Assembly: GCA_944385765.1 (NCBI GenBank)
Contig: CALWYL010000003.1
Location: 1 to 64,000 of the forward strand
DNA: 64,000 nucleotides
Source of the DNA: an uncultured Oscillospiraceae bacterium
GTDB taxonomy: Bacteria > Bacillota > Clostridia > Oscillospirales > Oscillospiraceae
Direction: 5' to 3'
Shown: piece after piece, positions 48,091 to 57,421 of the stretch
Position numbering within the stretch: the first letter of the stretch is position 1
How the letters are laid out: each line of letters starts with the position of its first letter
Notes under the pieces: model-generated
The model's database searches: none
What the model saw: only the letters and a program-made list of their open reading frames with translations
Told to the model about the DNA's origin: nothing
Position numbers and translations under genes: made by a program

Positions 48091-49089
48091 ATGAAAAACA
48101 GGGCCGGTTCAGACCCGAAAATCACGGTAATCGGCGGCGGCACGGGGCTGTCCACCATGCTGCGCGGGCTGAAGAGATATTCGGAGGACATAACCGCCGT
48201 GGTCACGGTGGCGGACGACGGTGGCGGGAGCGGGATGCTCCGGCAGGACCTGGGCATGCCGCCCCCGGGAGACGTGCGCAACTGTATACAGGCCCTGGCC
48301 AACACGGAGCCGACCATGGAGCGGCTGCTGGCCTACCGCTTCACCGAGGGGGTGCTCAGGGGGCAGAGCTTCGGCAACCTCTTCCTGGCCGCGCTCAACG
48401 GCATGTCGGAGACCTTCGACGAGGCCGTGCGCAAGATGAGCGACGTGCTGGCCATCACCGGCAGGGTGCTGCCCGTGACCAATGAGAGCGTCTACCTCGC
48501 CGCGGACTTCGACGACGGGACCGAGGTGCTGGGCGAGTCGCTGATAGCGGAGTTCAAAAAGGGCACGGACAAGCGCATAGAGCGCGTCCGCCTGGTGCCG
48601 GAGCACCCGAAGGCCCTGCCGCAGGTGATAGAGGCCATAGCCGAGGCGGACATGATAGTCCTGGGGCCGGGGAGCCTCTACACCAGCATCATGCCCAACC
48701 TGATAACCGACGGAGTGGCCGAGGCGGTGGCGGGCTCGGACGCCTTCCGCATCTATGTGCTGAACATCATGACCCAGGACGGGGAGACGGAGGGCTACAC
48801 GGCCTCCGACCACATCGAGGCGGTGTTCTCCAACTCCGGCGCCAGGCTGTTCGACTGGTGCCTGGCCAACAGCGCGCCCATACCGGCCGAGCTGACGGCG
48901 CGCTATGGCCGCGAGGGCGCGGAGCCGGTGCGCGTGGACGCCGGGGAGGTGGAGAGGCTGGGCGTGGGGCTCATCTCCGCCCCGGTGGCCGCCTGCGCGA
49001 GCGGTTATGTCCGGCACGACCCGGACGCCCTGGCCCGCGAGCTGCTGAGGGCTTACAGGGAGAAATCTCACACGAGGGTGTACTTATAA
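48091..49089 (+). CDS. yvcK: YvcK-type gluconeogenesis factor / CofD-like protein
   Basis: 332-aa CofD-fold protein: ITVIGGGTGLSTMLRGLKRYSEDITAVVTVADDGGGSGMLR (phosphate-binding loop), LGMPPPGDVRNCIQAL, GQSFGNLFLAALNGMSETFDEAV and ADMIVLGPGSLYTSIMPNL. YvcK binds UDP-sugars and is needed for normal wall synthesis during growth on gluconeogenic carbon. It shares its TAA with the whiA ATG (overlap of one base). Its place between rapZ and whiA is the standard Firmicutes order. Confidence 0.95.
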   Translation: MKNRAGSDPKITVIGGGTGLSTMLRGLKRYSEDITAVVTVADDGGGSGMLRQDLGMPPPGDVRNCIQALANTEPTMERLLAYRFTEGVLRGQSFGNLFLAALNGMSETFDEAVRKMSDVLAITGRVLPVTNESVYLAADFDDGTEVLGESLIAEFKKGTDKRIERVRLVPEHPKALPQVIEAIAEADMIVLGPGSLYTSIMPNLITDGVAEAVAGSDAFRIYVLNIMTQDGETEGYTASDHIEAVFSNSGARLFDWCLANSAPIPAELTARYGREGAEPVRVDAGEVERLGVGLISAPVAACASGYVRHDPDALARELLRAYREKSHTRVYL

Positions 49090-50000
49090 TGTCGTTTTCA
49101 TCGGAAGTGAAGGCCGAACTGACCAGGGCGGAGCCGAAAAAGAAGTGCTGCGCCCTGGCGGAGTGCTATGGGCTGCTGCTCTACTGCAACACCTTCACGG
49201 CGAGGGAGATAAGGGTGATAACCGCCAGCGAGGAGCTCTCCGAGGCCCTGCCGCGGCTCTTCAGGCGGGCCTTTGGGCTGGACTTCGACACCCTGCCGGA
49301 GGGCGGCTGCGCCGGGAAGCGCAGCTTCCTGATGACGGACCCGGACAAGGTGGCCGAGGTGTTCAGGGCCTTCGGCACCGAGGCGGGGGACACGCTGGCG
49401 CTGCACATAAACCTCGGCGTGCTGGAGAACGACTGCTGCCGGGCCGCCTTTGTGCGCGGGGCCTTCCTGGCCGGGGGCAGCATCACCGACCCGGGGAAGG
49501 GCTACCACCTGGAGCTGGCGACCTCGCACATGAGCGTGAGCCGCGAGCTCTACTCCGTGCTGCTGGAGCTGGGCTTCTCGCCCAGGGAGGCGCGGAGGGG
49601 GCGCTCCTTCGTGACCTATTTCAAGCAGTCGGAGGCCATAGCGGACTTCCTCACCTGCATCGGCGCGCCGGTGGCGGCCATGGAGCTGATGGCGGCCAAG
49701 GTGGAGAAGGACATGCGCAACGTGATAAACCGCAAGGTGAACTGCGACACGGCCAACGCGGACAAGACCGTGGCCGCCGCCCAGCAGCAGCTCGCCGCCA
49801 TACGCAGGCTGGAGGAGGAGCCCGGCCTGGGCTCGCTGCCGGAGGGGCTGCAGCAGGCCGCGCTGCTGCGCATAGCCAACCCGGAGGCCAGCCTGGCGGA
49901 CCTGGCGCAGCTCTCCGTCCCCAGCGTGACCAAGTCCTGCCTCAGCCACAGGCTGAAGAAGCTGGTGGAGCTGGCCGAGCGCGGCGCATCGGAGGATTGA
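49089..50000 (+). CDS. whiA: DNA-binding protein WhiA
   Basis: 303-aa regulator with a degenerate LAGLIDADG-type N-terminal domain (SFSSEVKAELTRAEPKKKCCALAECYGLLLYCNTF; RAAFVRGAFLAGGSITDPGKGYHLELATSH) and a C-terminal helix-turn-helix (LRIANPEASLADLAQLSVPSVTKSCLSHRLKKLVELAE). WhiA influences cell division and chromosome segregation in Firmicutes and sporulation in Actinobacteria. It is four bases upstream of dnaE. Confidence 0.95.
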   Translation: MSFSSEVKAELTRAEPKKKCCALAECYGLLLYCNTFTAREIRVITASEELSEALPRLFRRAFGLDFDTLPEGGCAGKRSFLMTDPDKVAEVFRAFGTEAGDTLALHINLGVLENDCCRAAFVRGAFLAGGSITDPGKGYHLELATSHMSVSRELYSVLLELGFSPREARRGRSFVTYFKQSEAIADFLTCIGAPVAAMELMAAKVEKDMRNVINRKVNCDTANADKTVAAAQQQLAAIRRLEEEPGLGSLPEGLQQAALLRIANPEASLADLAQLSVPSVTKSCLSHRLKKLVELAERGASED

Positions 50001-50003
50001 GAG

Positions 50004-53000
50004 ATGGGTTTCACACATCTGCATCTGCACACGGAGTTCAGCCTGCTCGACGGCGCGTGCCGCATAGACCGGCTGGTGGGGCGCGCGAAAGAGCTGGGCT
50101 TCACCTCCCTGGCCATAACCGACCACGGGGTCATGTACGGCGCGGTGAACTTCTACCGCGAGTGCGCCGCCGCGGGCATAAAGCCCATAATAGGCTGCGA
50201 GGTGTACGTGGCGCCGCGCTCGCGCAGCGACCGCGAGCACGGGGTGGACTCGCAGTACACGCACCTCATACTCCTGTGCAAGGACGAGACGGGCTACCGC
50301 AATCTGAGCTACCTCGTCTCCATGGGCTTCATAGAGGGCTTTTACATCAAGCCGCGCATAGACTGGCCGCTGCTCTATGAGCACAGCGAGGGGCTCGTCT
50401 GCCTCTCCGGCTGCCTGGCGGGGGAGATACCGCAGAGGATAATCTCCGGGCAGTACGAGCAGGCCAGGGAGCGGGCCCTGGAACTGAGGGAGCACTTCGG
50501 CGACGACTTCTATCTGGAGATACAGCGCCACGGCATCGCCGAGGAGGACGAGGCGGCCCGGGGGCTCATACGGCTGCACCGGGAGACCGGCATACCCCTG
50601 GCGCTGACCAACGACGCGCACTACATCGACAGGTCCGACGCCTACTCCCAGGATGTGCTCATGTGCATACAGACGGGCAAGACCGTGGACGAGGCCGAGA
50701 GGATGCGCTTTGAGACGCAGGAGTTCTACCTCAAGAGCGAGGAGGAGATGCGCGCGCTGTTCCCGGAGCTGCCGGAGGCGGCGGACAACACGGAGCTGAT
50801 TGCCGCCAAGTGCAACTACGACTTCGTCTTCGGGCACTACCACCTGCCGCGCTTCAAGCTGCCGGAGGGGGAGACGGACGGCTTCGGGTATCTGAAGAAG
50901 CTCTGCGAGCGGGGCTTTGAGCGGCGCTATCCGCAGGACACGGGCGCGGTGCGCGAGAGGCTGGAATACGAGCTCAACATGATAAGGCAGATGGGCTTCG
51001 TGGACTACTTCCTCATCGTCTCCGACTTCATAGGCTACGCCAAGGGGCAGCGCATACCCGTGGGGCCGGGGCGCGGCAGCGCGGCCGGCAGCGTGGTGAG
51101 CTACTGCCTGTACATAACCGACGTGGACCCCATCAAGTACAGCCTCTACTTCGAGCGCTTTTTGAACCCGGAGAGGGTGTCCATGCCGGACATAGACATA
51201 GACTTCTGCGTCAGGCGGCGCGGGGAGGTCATAGACTACGTCAACCGCAAGTACGGCCACGACCACGTGGCGCAGATAGTCACCTTCGGCACCATGGCCG
51301 CCCGGGCGGCCATACGCGACACCGGCAGGGCGCTGAACATCAGCTACGCCGAGTGCGACGCCGTGGCCAAGCAGGTGCCCTTCGCCCTGGGCATGACGCT
51401 GGACGAGGCCATGAAGCTCTCCAAGCAGCTGAGGGATATGTACGAGGGCGACGAGAGGCTGCGGCGGCTGATAGACACCGCGCGCTCCCTGGAGGGCATG
51501 CCCCGCCACGCCAGCACCCACGCCGCGGGCGTGGTGATAACCGAGCGGCCGGTCTACGAGTACGTCCCGCTGGCCAAGAACGACGAGAGCGTGGTCACCC
51601 AGTACCCCATGACCACCCTGGAGGAGCTGGGGCTGCTGAAAATGGACTTTTTGGGCCTGCGCAACCTCACCGTGCTGGAGGACGCGGCCATCCTGGTGCG
51701 CAAGGTCGAGCCGGACTTCGACGTGAACGCTCTGCCCGAGGACGACGACGAGACCTTCGCCATGCTGCGCGCCGGGCGCACCGAGGGCGTGTTCCAGCTG
51801 GAGAGCGCGGGCATGACGGGCGTGTGTACCCGCCTGGGGCCGCGCAGCATAGAGGATATAACGGCCATCATAGCCCTCTACCGCCCGGGGCCGATGGACA
51901 GCATACCGCGCTTCCTGGAAAACAGCGGCCATCCGGAGAAGATAAGGTACAAGCACCCCGCGCTGGAGCCCATACTGGCCGTCACCTACGGCTGCATAGT
52001 CTACCAGGAGCAGGTGATTGAGATTTTCCGCCGCCTGGCGGGCTTCTCCCTGGGGCAGGCGGACAACATCCGCCGCGCCATGAGCAAGAAGAAGCACGCC
52101 GTGATAGACGCCGAGCGTCAGGCCTTCATCCACGGCGACGCCGGGCGCGGCATACCGGGCTGCGTGGCCAACGGCATACCGGAGGCGGTGGCCAACAGCA
52201 TCTACGACGAGATACTCGACTTCGCCAGCTACGCCTTCAACAAGGCGCACGCCGTCAGTTACGCCATCGTGGCCTACCGGACGGCCTACATGAAGTGCCA
52301 CCACCCGCGGGAGTACATGGCGGCCCTGCTCACCAGCGTGCTCGACTCGGCCACCAAGGTGGCGGAGTACATCGGCGAGTGCCGTGAGCTGGGGATAAAG
52401 GTGCTGCCGCCGGATGTGAACGAGTCCGACGCCGACTTCACCGTGGCCGGGCGCAACATACGCTTCGGGCTGACGGCCATCAAGAACATCGGCGCCAGGT
52501 TCATCCACCTGCTGATGGACGAGCGGCGCTCCGGCGGGCCCTTCCGCGACCTGGAGGAGTTCTGCCGCCGCATGTCGGGCAAAGAGCTCAACCGGAGGGC
52601 GGTGGAGAGCCTGATAAAGGCCGGGGCCCTGGACAGCCTGGGCCTGCGGCGGCGGGCCATGCTGCAGATGCTGGACCTGATACTGGAGAGCATAGCCTCC
52701 GAGGGGCGCAGCAACATAGAGGGGCAGTACGACCTCTTCGGGCTGGACGGCGCGGAGCCCTCGGCCTCGGCCAGGATAGCCGTGCCGCCGGTGGAGGAGT
52801 TCACCCGGCGCGAGCTGATGGCCATGGAGAAGGAGATGACCGGCCTCTACCTCTCCGGGCACCCGATGGACGAATACCGCGACGCGGCCAGACGGGCCGG
52901 GGCGGTGCAGATAGGCCCCATAATGGAGGACTTCGCCTCCGAGGAGGGGCCGCAGGAGTACATGGACGGGCAGCTGGTCACGCTGGCGGGCGTGGTAGAG

Positions 53001-53465
53001 TCCAGCCGCACGCGCACCACGAAGAACGGCTCGCTCATGGCCTACATACGGCTGGAGGACGACACGGGCAGCATGGAGCTGCTGGCCTTCCAGCGCGCGC
53101 TGGACTCGGGCGGAGGCTATGTCACGCCCAACGCCGCGCTGCTGGTGAAAGGGCGCATCTCGGTGCGCGACGAGAAGGAGCCGCAGCTGATGGTGGACAG
53201 CATAAGGCCTCTCTCCGACCTGGGGCCCGGCGGGACGGAGGCCCCGCCGCCGCGTGAGAGGAAGCTCTGGCTGAGGCTGAAGACCCTCGACGAGCGCGTC
53301 ATGCGGCGCATAGAGCTGCTGTGCGAGATGTTCCCCGGCCGCGAGAGGATGATAATATTCGCCGAGGACACCGGCAGGCGCATGGGCGCCGAGTGCCTGA
53401 TACACCCCTCCCTGGTGGAGGAGCTGGGGCGCATGCTGGGCGAGGAGAACGTGGTGGTGAAATAA
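50004..53465 (+). CDS. dnaE: DNA polymerase III subunit alpha, DnaE type
   Basis: 1153-aa replicative polymerase. The PHP domain begins FTHLHLHTEFSLLDGACR. The palm contains VGPGRGSAAGSVVSYCL and the catalytic Asp motif MPDIDIDFCVRRR. The fingers/HhH and beta-binding regions follow (LMDERRSGGPFRDLEEFCRRM...). An OB-fold is at about residues 990-1070 (LVTLAGVVESSRTRTTKNGSLMAYIRLEDDTGSMELLAF). Length fits DnaE (as opposed to PolC, which has an internal exonuclease). Firmicutes with PolC use DnaE for lagging-strand priming extension. Intact, and the last gene of the hprK block. Confidence 0.97.
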   Translation: MGFTHLHLHTEFSLLDGACRIDRLVGRAKELGFTSLAITDHGVMYGAVNFYRECAAAGIKPIIGCEVYVAPRSRSDREHGVDSQYTHLILLCKDETGYRNLSYLVSMGFIEGFYIKPRIDWPLLYEHSEGLVCLSGCLAGEIPQRIISGQYEQARERALELREHFGDDFYLEIQRHGIAEEDEAARGLIRLHRETGIPLALTNDAHYIDRSDAYSQDVLMCIQTGKTVDEAERMRFETQEFYLKSEEEMRALFPELPEAADNTELIAAKCNYDFVFGHYHLPRFKLPEGETDGFGYLKKLCERGFERRYPQDTGAVRERLEYELNMIRQMGFVDYFLIVSDFIGYAKGQRIPVGPGRGSAAGSVVSYCLYITDVDPIKYSLYFERFLNPERVSMPDIDIDFCVRRRGEVIDYVNRKYGHDHVAQIVTFGTMAARAAIRDTGRALNISYAECDAVAKQVPFALGMTLDEAMKLSKQLRDMYEGDERLRRLIDTARSLEGMPRHASTHAAGVVITERPVYEYVPLAKNDESVVTQYPMTTLEELGLLKMDFLGLRNLTVLEDAAILVRKVEPDFDVNALPEDDDETFAMLRAGRTEGVFQLESAGMTGVCTRLGPRSIEDITAIIALYRPGPMDSIPRFLENSGHPEKIRYKHPALEPILAVTYGCIVYQEQVIEIFRRLAGFSLGQADNIRRAMSKKKHAVIDAERQAFIHGDAGRGIPGCVANGIPEAVANSIYDEILDFASYAFNKAHAVSYAIVAYRTAYMKCHHPREYMAALLTSVLDSATKVAEYIGECRELGIKVLPPDVNESDADFTVAGRNIRFGLTAIKNIGARFIHLLMDERRSGGPFRDLEEFCRRMSGKELNRRAVESLIKAGALDSLGLRRRAMLQMLDLILESIASEGRSNIEGQYDLFGLDGAEPSASARIAVPPVEEFTRRELMAMEKEMTGLYLSGHPMDEYRDAARRAGAVQIGPIMEDFASEEGPQEYMDGQLVTLAGVVESSRTRTTKNGSLMAYIRLEDDTGSMELLAFQRALDSGGGYVTPNAALLVKGRISVRDEKEPQLMVDSIRPLSDLGPGGTEAPPPRERKLWLRLKTLDERVMRRIELLCEMFPGRERMIIFAEDTGRRMGAECLIHPSLVEELGRMLGEENVVVK

Positions 53466-53484
53466 CAGGCGTCCGCCCCGGCGG

Positions 53485-53521
53485 AAAAAGGCCCCCCGCG
53501 CCCTGAGGCGCGGGGGGCCTT
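53485..53521. terminator. Bidirectional terminator between dnaE and the unknown gene
   Basis: A 15-bp stem (53488-53502 with 53507-53521, loop CTGA). The minus strand has TTTTT following the stem, a good terminator for the gene at 53536. The plus side ends TT and then AGCAC, so it is weaker for dnaE. Confidence 0.82.
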
Positions 53522-53535
53522 AGCACTATTGGGGC

Positions 53536-54549
53536 TCAGCGGGAGGCGCGGCGCAGGCGGTGGAGCCAGTACATGGGCTCGCCCCTGAGTTCGCCGCGGC
53601 CCTTGAGATAGTCGAGCGCGGCGCCGGCGCCTATCAGCGCCAGGGAGGCCCCCAGCGCGGCCCCCTGGGGAATATCGGCCACCAGGCCCAGGACCAGCGG
53701 GGTGTAGGAGCCCGGGGACTTGAGCTCGTCGAGCAGTTTCCGGGCCAGGCCGAAGCGCAGGCCCCTTATCTTGGCCTCCAGGGCCCGCACGGCGGGCTCG
53801 ACCTCGGATGCGAGGATGTCCTGCACCTCCGCCATGTCGCCGGAGCAGCCGCGGAGGGTGCGCCGGAGGTAGGCGCGCAGCTCCTCCAGCTCGTCGTGCG
53901 CGCGGAGCTTCAGCTCCATGGTGTCCTCCAGGGAGAGGGAGTCCCAGCGCGGGAGCAGCACGGCCACGGCGCGGCCGGCGGCGGGCCGGGCCTCCAGCAC
54001 CTCGCGACCGGCGGCCGCGGCGGTGCGCGCGCCGGAGATTATCTCCCGGCAGGAGGCGGTGACGGCTATGTCGTCCTCCGGCTGGGTGGCCGCCAGGATG
54101 GCGAAGGTGCTGCTCAGGGAGGAGCGGTATTTGAAGGTCTCCAGCAGCCGGGGCTCCAGCTGGGAGGCAAAGGCGTCGAAAAACTGCGGGTGTATCAGGT
54201 CCTCGTATGTGAGCCCGTCCTCGCCCGACTCCAGCTGGGGACAGGCCCGCGCCTCGCTGCGCCGGAGATGGTCCGCTATCTCTGCCCGGCAGCGGCGGAA
54301 GCGCTCCGTCTCCGCCGGGGTGAGGCTGGGGAGGACGTTCTCGCCCACGAAGGCCGCGGCGCGGTCCAGCCTCTGCTCGTAGCGGGCCAGGGCGCGCAGG
54401 TCGCCTATGGGCTCGCCGGGGACGTCGGCGAAGAAGCGCTCCATGTATACGGGCGGGGAGACCCGGAAGCCCTCGTCGCTGTAGAGCAGGAAGAGCTTGA
54501 GCATCTCCTTGGAGCCGGCGGAGCCGTCGAAGAGGAAGTTCGCGCCCAT
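53536..54549 (-). CDS. Conserved-looking protein of unknown function, mostly helical
   Basis: 337 aa; I recognise no family. It is Glu/Arg/Leu-rich and predicted largely helical, with no signal peptide. The first part has SKEMLKLFLLYSDEGFRVSPPVYMERFF. The middle has LTYEDLIHPQFFDAFASQLEPRLLETFKYRSSLSSTFAILAATQPEDDI. A long helical section runs through DELEELRAYLRRTLRGCSG. Near the C-terminus a hydrophobic segment (GAALGASLALIGAGAALDYL) precedes EPMYWLHRLRRASR. It is the third gene of an operon with rarA and a DUF951 gene, spaced 1-2 bases. The N-terminal start ATG 54549 lies two bases after the DUF951 stop. Confidence 0.7.
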   Translation of the reverse strand: MGANFLFDGSAGSKEMLKLFLLYSDEGFRVSPPVYMERFFADVPGEPIGDLRALARYEQRLDRAAAFVGENVLPSLTPAETERFRRCRAEIADHLRRSEARACPQLESGEDGLTYEDLIHPQFFDAFASQLEPRLLETFKYRSSLSSTFAILAATQPEDDIAVTASCREIISGARTAAAAGREVLEARPAAGRAVAVLLPRWDSLSLEDTMELKLRAHDELEELRAYLRRTLRGCSGDMAEVQDILASEVEPAVRALEAKIRGLRFGLARKLLDELKSPGSYTPLVLGLVADIPQGAALGASLALIGAGAALDYLKGRGELRGEPMYWLHRLRRASR

Positions 54550-54551
54550 GC

Positions 54552-54740
54552 TCAGCCCTCCGCCGGGCGCTCCACGCCCTTCACGTTGCGCTCGAACTTG
54601 GAGCGGGGGCCCATGACCTCCCGGCGGCAGAGCTCGCAGCGCAGCCGGAAGTCCGCCCCCGTGCGCAGCACCAGCCAGCGGCTGCAGCCGCAGGGGTGGG
54701 GCTTTTTCATCACCAGGATGTCGCCCACGCGGATGTCCAT
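54552..54740 (-). CDS. DUF951 family protein
   Basis: 62-aa small protein of the DUF951 family: MDIRVGDILVMKKPHPCGCS, then LRTGADFRLRCELCRREVMGPRSKFERNVKGV. The pattern GDIxxxKKPHPCG...W.V.R.GADF...C..C.R.vM..RSKFE is diagnostic. The Cys pair (CELC) plus CGC suggest zinc binding. It is common next to replication and repair genes in Firmicutes; its role is not known. It lies between rarA and the unknown helical gene. Confidence 0.92.
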   Translation of the reverse strand: MDIRVGDILVMKKPHPCGCSRWLVLRTGADFRLRCELCRREVMGPRSKFERNVKGVERPAEG

Positions 54741-54741
54741 C

Positions 54742-56007
54742 TCACTCGCCCCCCTTTATGCGCTCCCAGTAGGCCCGGGCGGCCTGTTCCGTCTTGTTCT
54801 CTCCGTAGTGGTAGTAGCGCGTGCCCACCAGGTTGTCGGGCAGGTACTGCTGCTCCACCCAGTGGTGGGGGAAGTCGTGCGGGTACTTGTAGCCCTGCTC
54901 GCGCTCGAAGCCGGCCCCGTCGGCGTGGACGTTCTGCAGCTCGCGCGGATATGGCCCGGCCTTGCCCGCGCGCACGTCGGCCATGGCGGCGTCGATGCTC
55001 ATCACCACGCTGTTCGATTTGGGGGCCGTGGCCAGCAGTATGGCCGCCTGGGCCAGGGGCAGCCGCGCCTCCGGCAGGCCCAGCTGCAGCGCGCTGTCAC
55101 AGCAGGCCTTGACTATGGCCGCGGCCTGGGGATAGGCGAGGCCTATGTCCTCGCTGGCCGAGCAGAGCAGCCGGCGGATGGCGCCTATGAGGTCGCCGGC
55201 CTCCAGCAGCCGGGAGAGGTAGTGCAGCGCCGCGTCCGGGTCGCTGCCGCGCAGGGATTTCATGAGGGCGCTGAGCGTGTCGAAGTGGTCGTCGCCCTCC
55301 CTGTCGTAGCGCATGGCGCTGCGCTGGGTGGCGCTTTGGGCGTCGGCCAGGGTTATCTCCACCGCGCCGCCCGAGCGGGGGGCGGCGGAGAAGAGCAGCT
55401 CCACGGAGTTTATGGCCTTGCGCACGTCGCCGCCGCAGCTGCGGGAGATTAGCTCGGCCACGCCGGGCTCCAGGCGCGCCTCCACCCCCTCGCGGCGGCA
55501 GAGGATGTCCACGGCGCGCATGACGGCGGGGAGCACCTCCTCCGGCGGCACGGTCTTGAACTCGAACACCGTGCTGCGGCTGAGCAGGGCGTTGTAGACG
55601 TAGAAGTAGGGGTTCTCCGTGGTGGAGGCGATGAGCGTTATGCGCCCGTCCTCGATGAACTCCAGGAGGCTCTGCTGCTGCTTTTTGTTGAAGTACTGTA
55701 TCTCGTCCAGGTAGAGCAGCACGCCGCCGGGCGTGAGCATGGTGTCCAGCTCGGCGATGATGGCCTTGATGTCGCCGAGGGAGGCGTTGGTGGCGTTCAG
55801 CCGGCGCAGGCTGCGCTCGGTGCGCCTGGCGATTATGTTGGCGACGGTGGTCTTGCCGGTGCCCGAGGGGCCGTAGAACACCATGTTCGGCACCTCGCCG
55901 GACTCTATCACCCGGCGGAGCAGGCCGCCGGGGCCCAGTATGTGCTTTTGCCCCACCACCTCGTCGAGCGAGGCGGGGCGGATATCGTCGGCCAGGGGCC
56001 TGTGCAT
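54742..56007 (-). CDS. rarA: Replication-associated recombination protein A (AAA+ ATPase)
   Basis: 421-aa RarA/MgsA: RPLADDIRPASLDEVVGQKHILGPGGLLRRVIESGEVPNMVFYGPSGTGKTTVANIIARRT (Walker A GPSGTGKTT), Walker B VLLYLDEIQYFNKKQQQSLL, sensor 1 LIASTTENPYF, and the C-terminal clamp-loader-like region with AMADVRAGKAGPYPRELQNVHADG and YKYPHDFPHHWVEQQYLPDNL. It acts at stalled replication forks. The start is ATG 56005-56007 with GGAGG upstream; further in-frame ATGs upstream lack a site. It is divergent from nth. Confidence 0.95.
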   Translation of the reverse strand: MHRPLADDIRPASLDEVVGQKHILGPGGLLRRVIESGEVPNMVFYGPSGTGKTTVANIIARRTERSLRRLNATNASLGDIKAIIAELDTMLTPGGVLLYLDEIQYFNKKQQQSLLEFIEDGRITLIASTTENPYFYVYNALLSRSTVFEFKTVPPEEVLPAVMRAVDILCRREGVEARLEPGVAELISRSCGGDVRKAINSVELLFSAAPRSGGAVEITLADAQSATQRSAMRYDREGDDHFDTLSALMKSLRGSDPDAALHYLSRLLEAGDLIGAIRRLLCSASEDIGLAYPQAAAIVKACCDSALQLGLPEARLPLAQAAILLATAPKSNSVVMSIDAAMADVRAGKAGPYPRELQNVHADGAGFEREQGYKYPHDFPHHWVEQQYLPDNLVGTRYYHYGENKTEQAARAYWERIKGGE

Positions 56008-56024
56008 ATTATGCGCCTCCATCG

Positions 56025-56053
56025 TTGAAATTGGGCGGGACATGTGATATCCT
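56025..56053 (+). promoter_or_regulatory. Probable promoter of nth
   Basis: TTGAAA (56025-56030), 17-base spacer, TATCCT (56048-56053), ending 18 bases before the nth start. It lies within the short rarA-nth intergenic space. Confidence 0.6.
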
Positions 56054-56071
56054 GTCAGACGGTGATGAGAT

Positions 56072-56707
56072 ATGAGGACTCGGGAACAGGTAAACGCCAT
56101 AGTGGAGCAGCTGGAGGGGGAATACCCCCTGGCCGACTGCACCCTGGACTGGGGGAAGGACTACGAGCTGCTCTTCTCCGTGCGGCTGGCCGCCCAGTGC
56201 ACGGACGAGCGGGTGAACCAGGTGACGCCGGCGCTCTTCGCGCGCTTCCCCACGCTGGAGAGCTTCGCGGAGGCGGACGTGCGGGAGGTGGAGGATTATA
56301 TCCGCTCCTGCGGCTTCTTCCGCTCCAAGGCGCGGGACATAGTGGCCTGCGCGCAGACGCTGCTCATAAAGCACGGCGGGAAGGTGCCGGGCACGCTGGA
56401 GGAACTGGTGGCCCTGCCCGGCGTGGGCCGAAAGACGGCCAATCTGATACTGGGCGACGTGTTCCACGCCCCGGGGGCGGTGGTGGTGGACACGCACTGC
56501 ATCCGCCTCTCCAACCGCATGGGCCTGGTGGACAACCAGAAGGACCCGAAGAAGATAGAGTTCGCCCTGCGCGGGCAGCTGCCGCCGGAGAAGAGCAACG
56601 ATTTCTGCCACCGGCTGGTGCTGCACGGCCGGGCGGTGTGCACGGCGCGCTCGCCGAAGTGCGAGCTCTGCTGCGTGCGCGGCCTCTGTCAGACGGCCTC
56701 GCCCTAA
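56072..56707 (+). CDS. nth: Endonuclease III (DNA glycosylase/AP lyase)
   Basis: 211-aa base-excision repair enzyme for oxidised pyrimidines. Helix-hairpin-helix LPGVGRKTANLILGDVF with the catalytic Lys, catalytic Asp in VVVDTHCIRLSNRMGLV, and the C-terminal [4Fe-4S] loop with four Cys (CTARSPKCELCCVRGLC; spacing C-x6-C-x2-C-x5-C). Length is normal. The stop overlaps the end of the convergent S24 repressor gene by a few bases. Confidence 0.96.
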   Translation: MRTREQVNAIVEQLEGEYPLADCTLDWGKDYELLFSVRLAAQCTDERVNQVTPALFARFPTLESFAEADVREVEDYIRSCGFFRSKARDIVACAQTLLIKHGGKVPGTLEELVALPGVGRKTANLILGDVFHAPGAVVVDTHCIRLSNRMGLVDNQKDPKKIEFALRGQLPPEKSNDFCHRLVLHGRAVCTARSPKCELCCVRGLCQTASP

Positions 56708-57399
56708 CCGGCCGCGGGTCCCAGGCCCACCACCTCGCCGCAGACGCGGAACTGCTCGCCCTCGCGGATGTCTATCGGCGCGTAGCTGGGATTGACGGAC
56801 ACCAGCTGCGCGCCGTTTTTGCTCTGTGCCAGGCGCTTGCAGTAGGCCTCGCCCCGGTAGATGAAGATGCCGAGAGCGCCGCTCTCCAGCACCTCGCGCG
56901 AGCGGACGTAAACGACGGCGCCGTCGGCTATCTCCGGCTCCATGCTGTCGCCGGCGATGCGCACGGCGAAGTCGGCCTCCGGCGGCGCGCCGGGGGCGTC
57001 TATGGGCTCGGAGCTGTCCCCGTCCAGGAACTGGCCCGTGCCGGCGGAGGCCGCCAGGTGGTAGAGCGGCAGGGTGCGCGCCTCCGGCTCCTCGGCGTAG
57101 AGCCCGCTGGCCAGCAGCACGCGTATGTAGCCGTCCACCAGCCGCCGGCCCTCGGCGTTCAGCCCGGAGAGGGCGTCCGCCTCGCCGAGGAAGGCGCTGA
57201 GCACGTCGCGCACGGAGTATATGCGGCAGAGCGCGAGGAACTGCGCGGCGTTGGGCTGCGTGAGGTCCTTCTCCCACTTGCTGATGGCGGCGGGGCGCAG
57301 GGGATAGCCCTCGCGGCCCAGCAGCTCCGCCACCTGCGGCTGGGTGAGCCCGGCCTCGCGGCGGAGGGCCGTCAGTGTCGTGCCCAGAGATTTTTTCAC
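56704..57399 (-). CDS. LexA-like repressor: XRE helix-turn-helix plus S24 peptidase domain
   Basis: 231 aa. The N-terminal XRE domain (TTLTALRREAGLTQPQVAELLGREGYPLRPAAISKWEKD) joins a C-terminal S24 self-cleavage domain. That domain has a probable Ala-Gly cleavage site in LAASAGTGQF, catalytic Ser in AGDSMEPEI and catalytic Lys in AYCKRLAQ. It resembles phage C2-type repressors more than LexA (no LexA-type winged helix). I use GTG 57397-57399, 9 bases after AAAGGAG; ATG 57406-57408 would touch that site. It stands alone, and its promoter contains a palindrome. It might link DNA damage to local genes, or be a relic of a mobile element. Confidence 0.85.
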   Translation of the reverse strand: MKKSLGTTLTALRREAGLTQPQVAELLGREGYPLRPAAISKWEKDLTQPNAAQFLALCRIYSVRDVLSAFLGEADALSGLNAEGRRLVDGYIRVLLASGLYAEEPEARTLPLYHLAASAGTGQFLDGDSSEPIDAPGAPPEADFAVRIAGDSMEPEIADGAVVYVRSREVLESGALGIFIYRGEAYCKRLAQSKNGAQLVSVNPSYAPIDIREGEQFRVCGEVVGLGPAAG

Positions 57400-57421
57400 G
57401 CCCATCATCTCCTTTTAGGAT

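Noticed and set aside
49098-53405. Very long minus-strand open frame opposite whiA and dnaE
   Set aside because: It mirrors two complete, well-known genes, has a composition dominated by Val, Gly, His, Ala and Leu, and no ribosome site. It is a shadow produced by high GC3.
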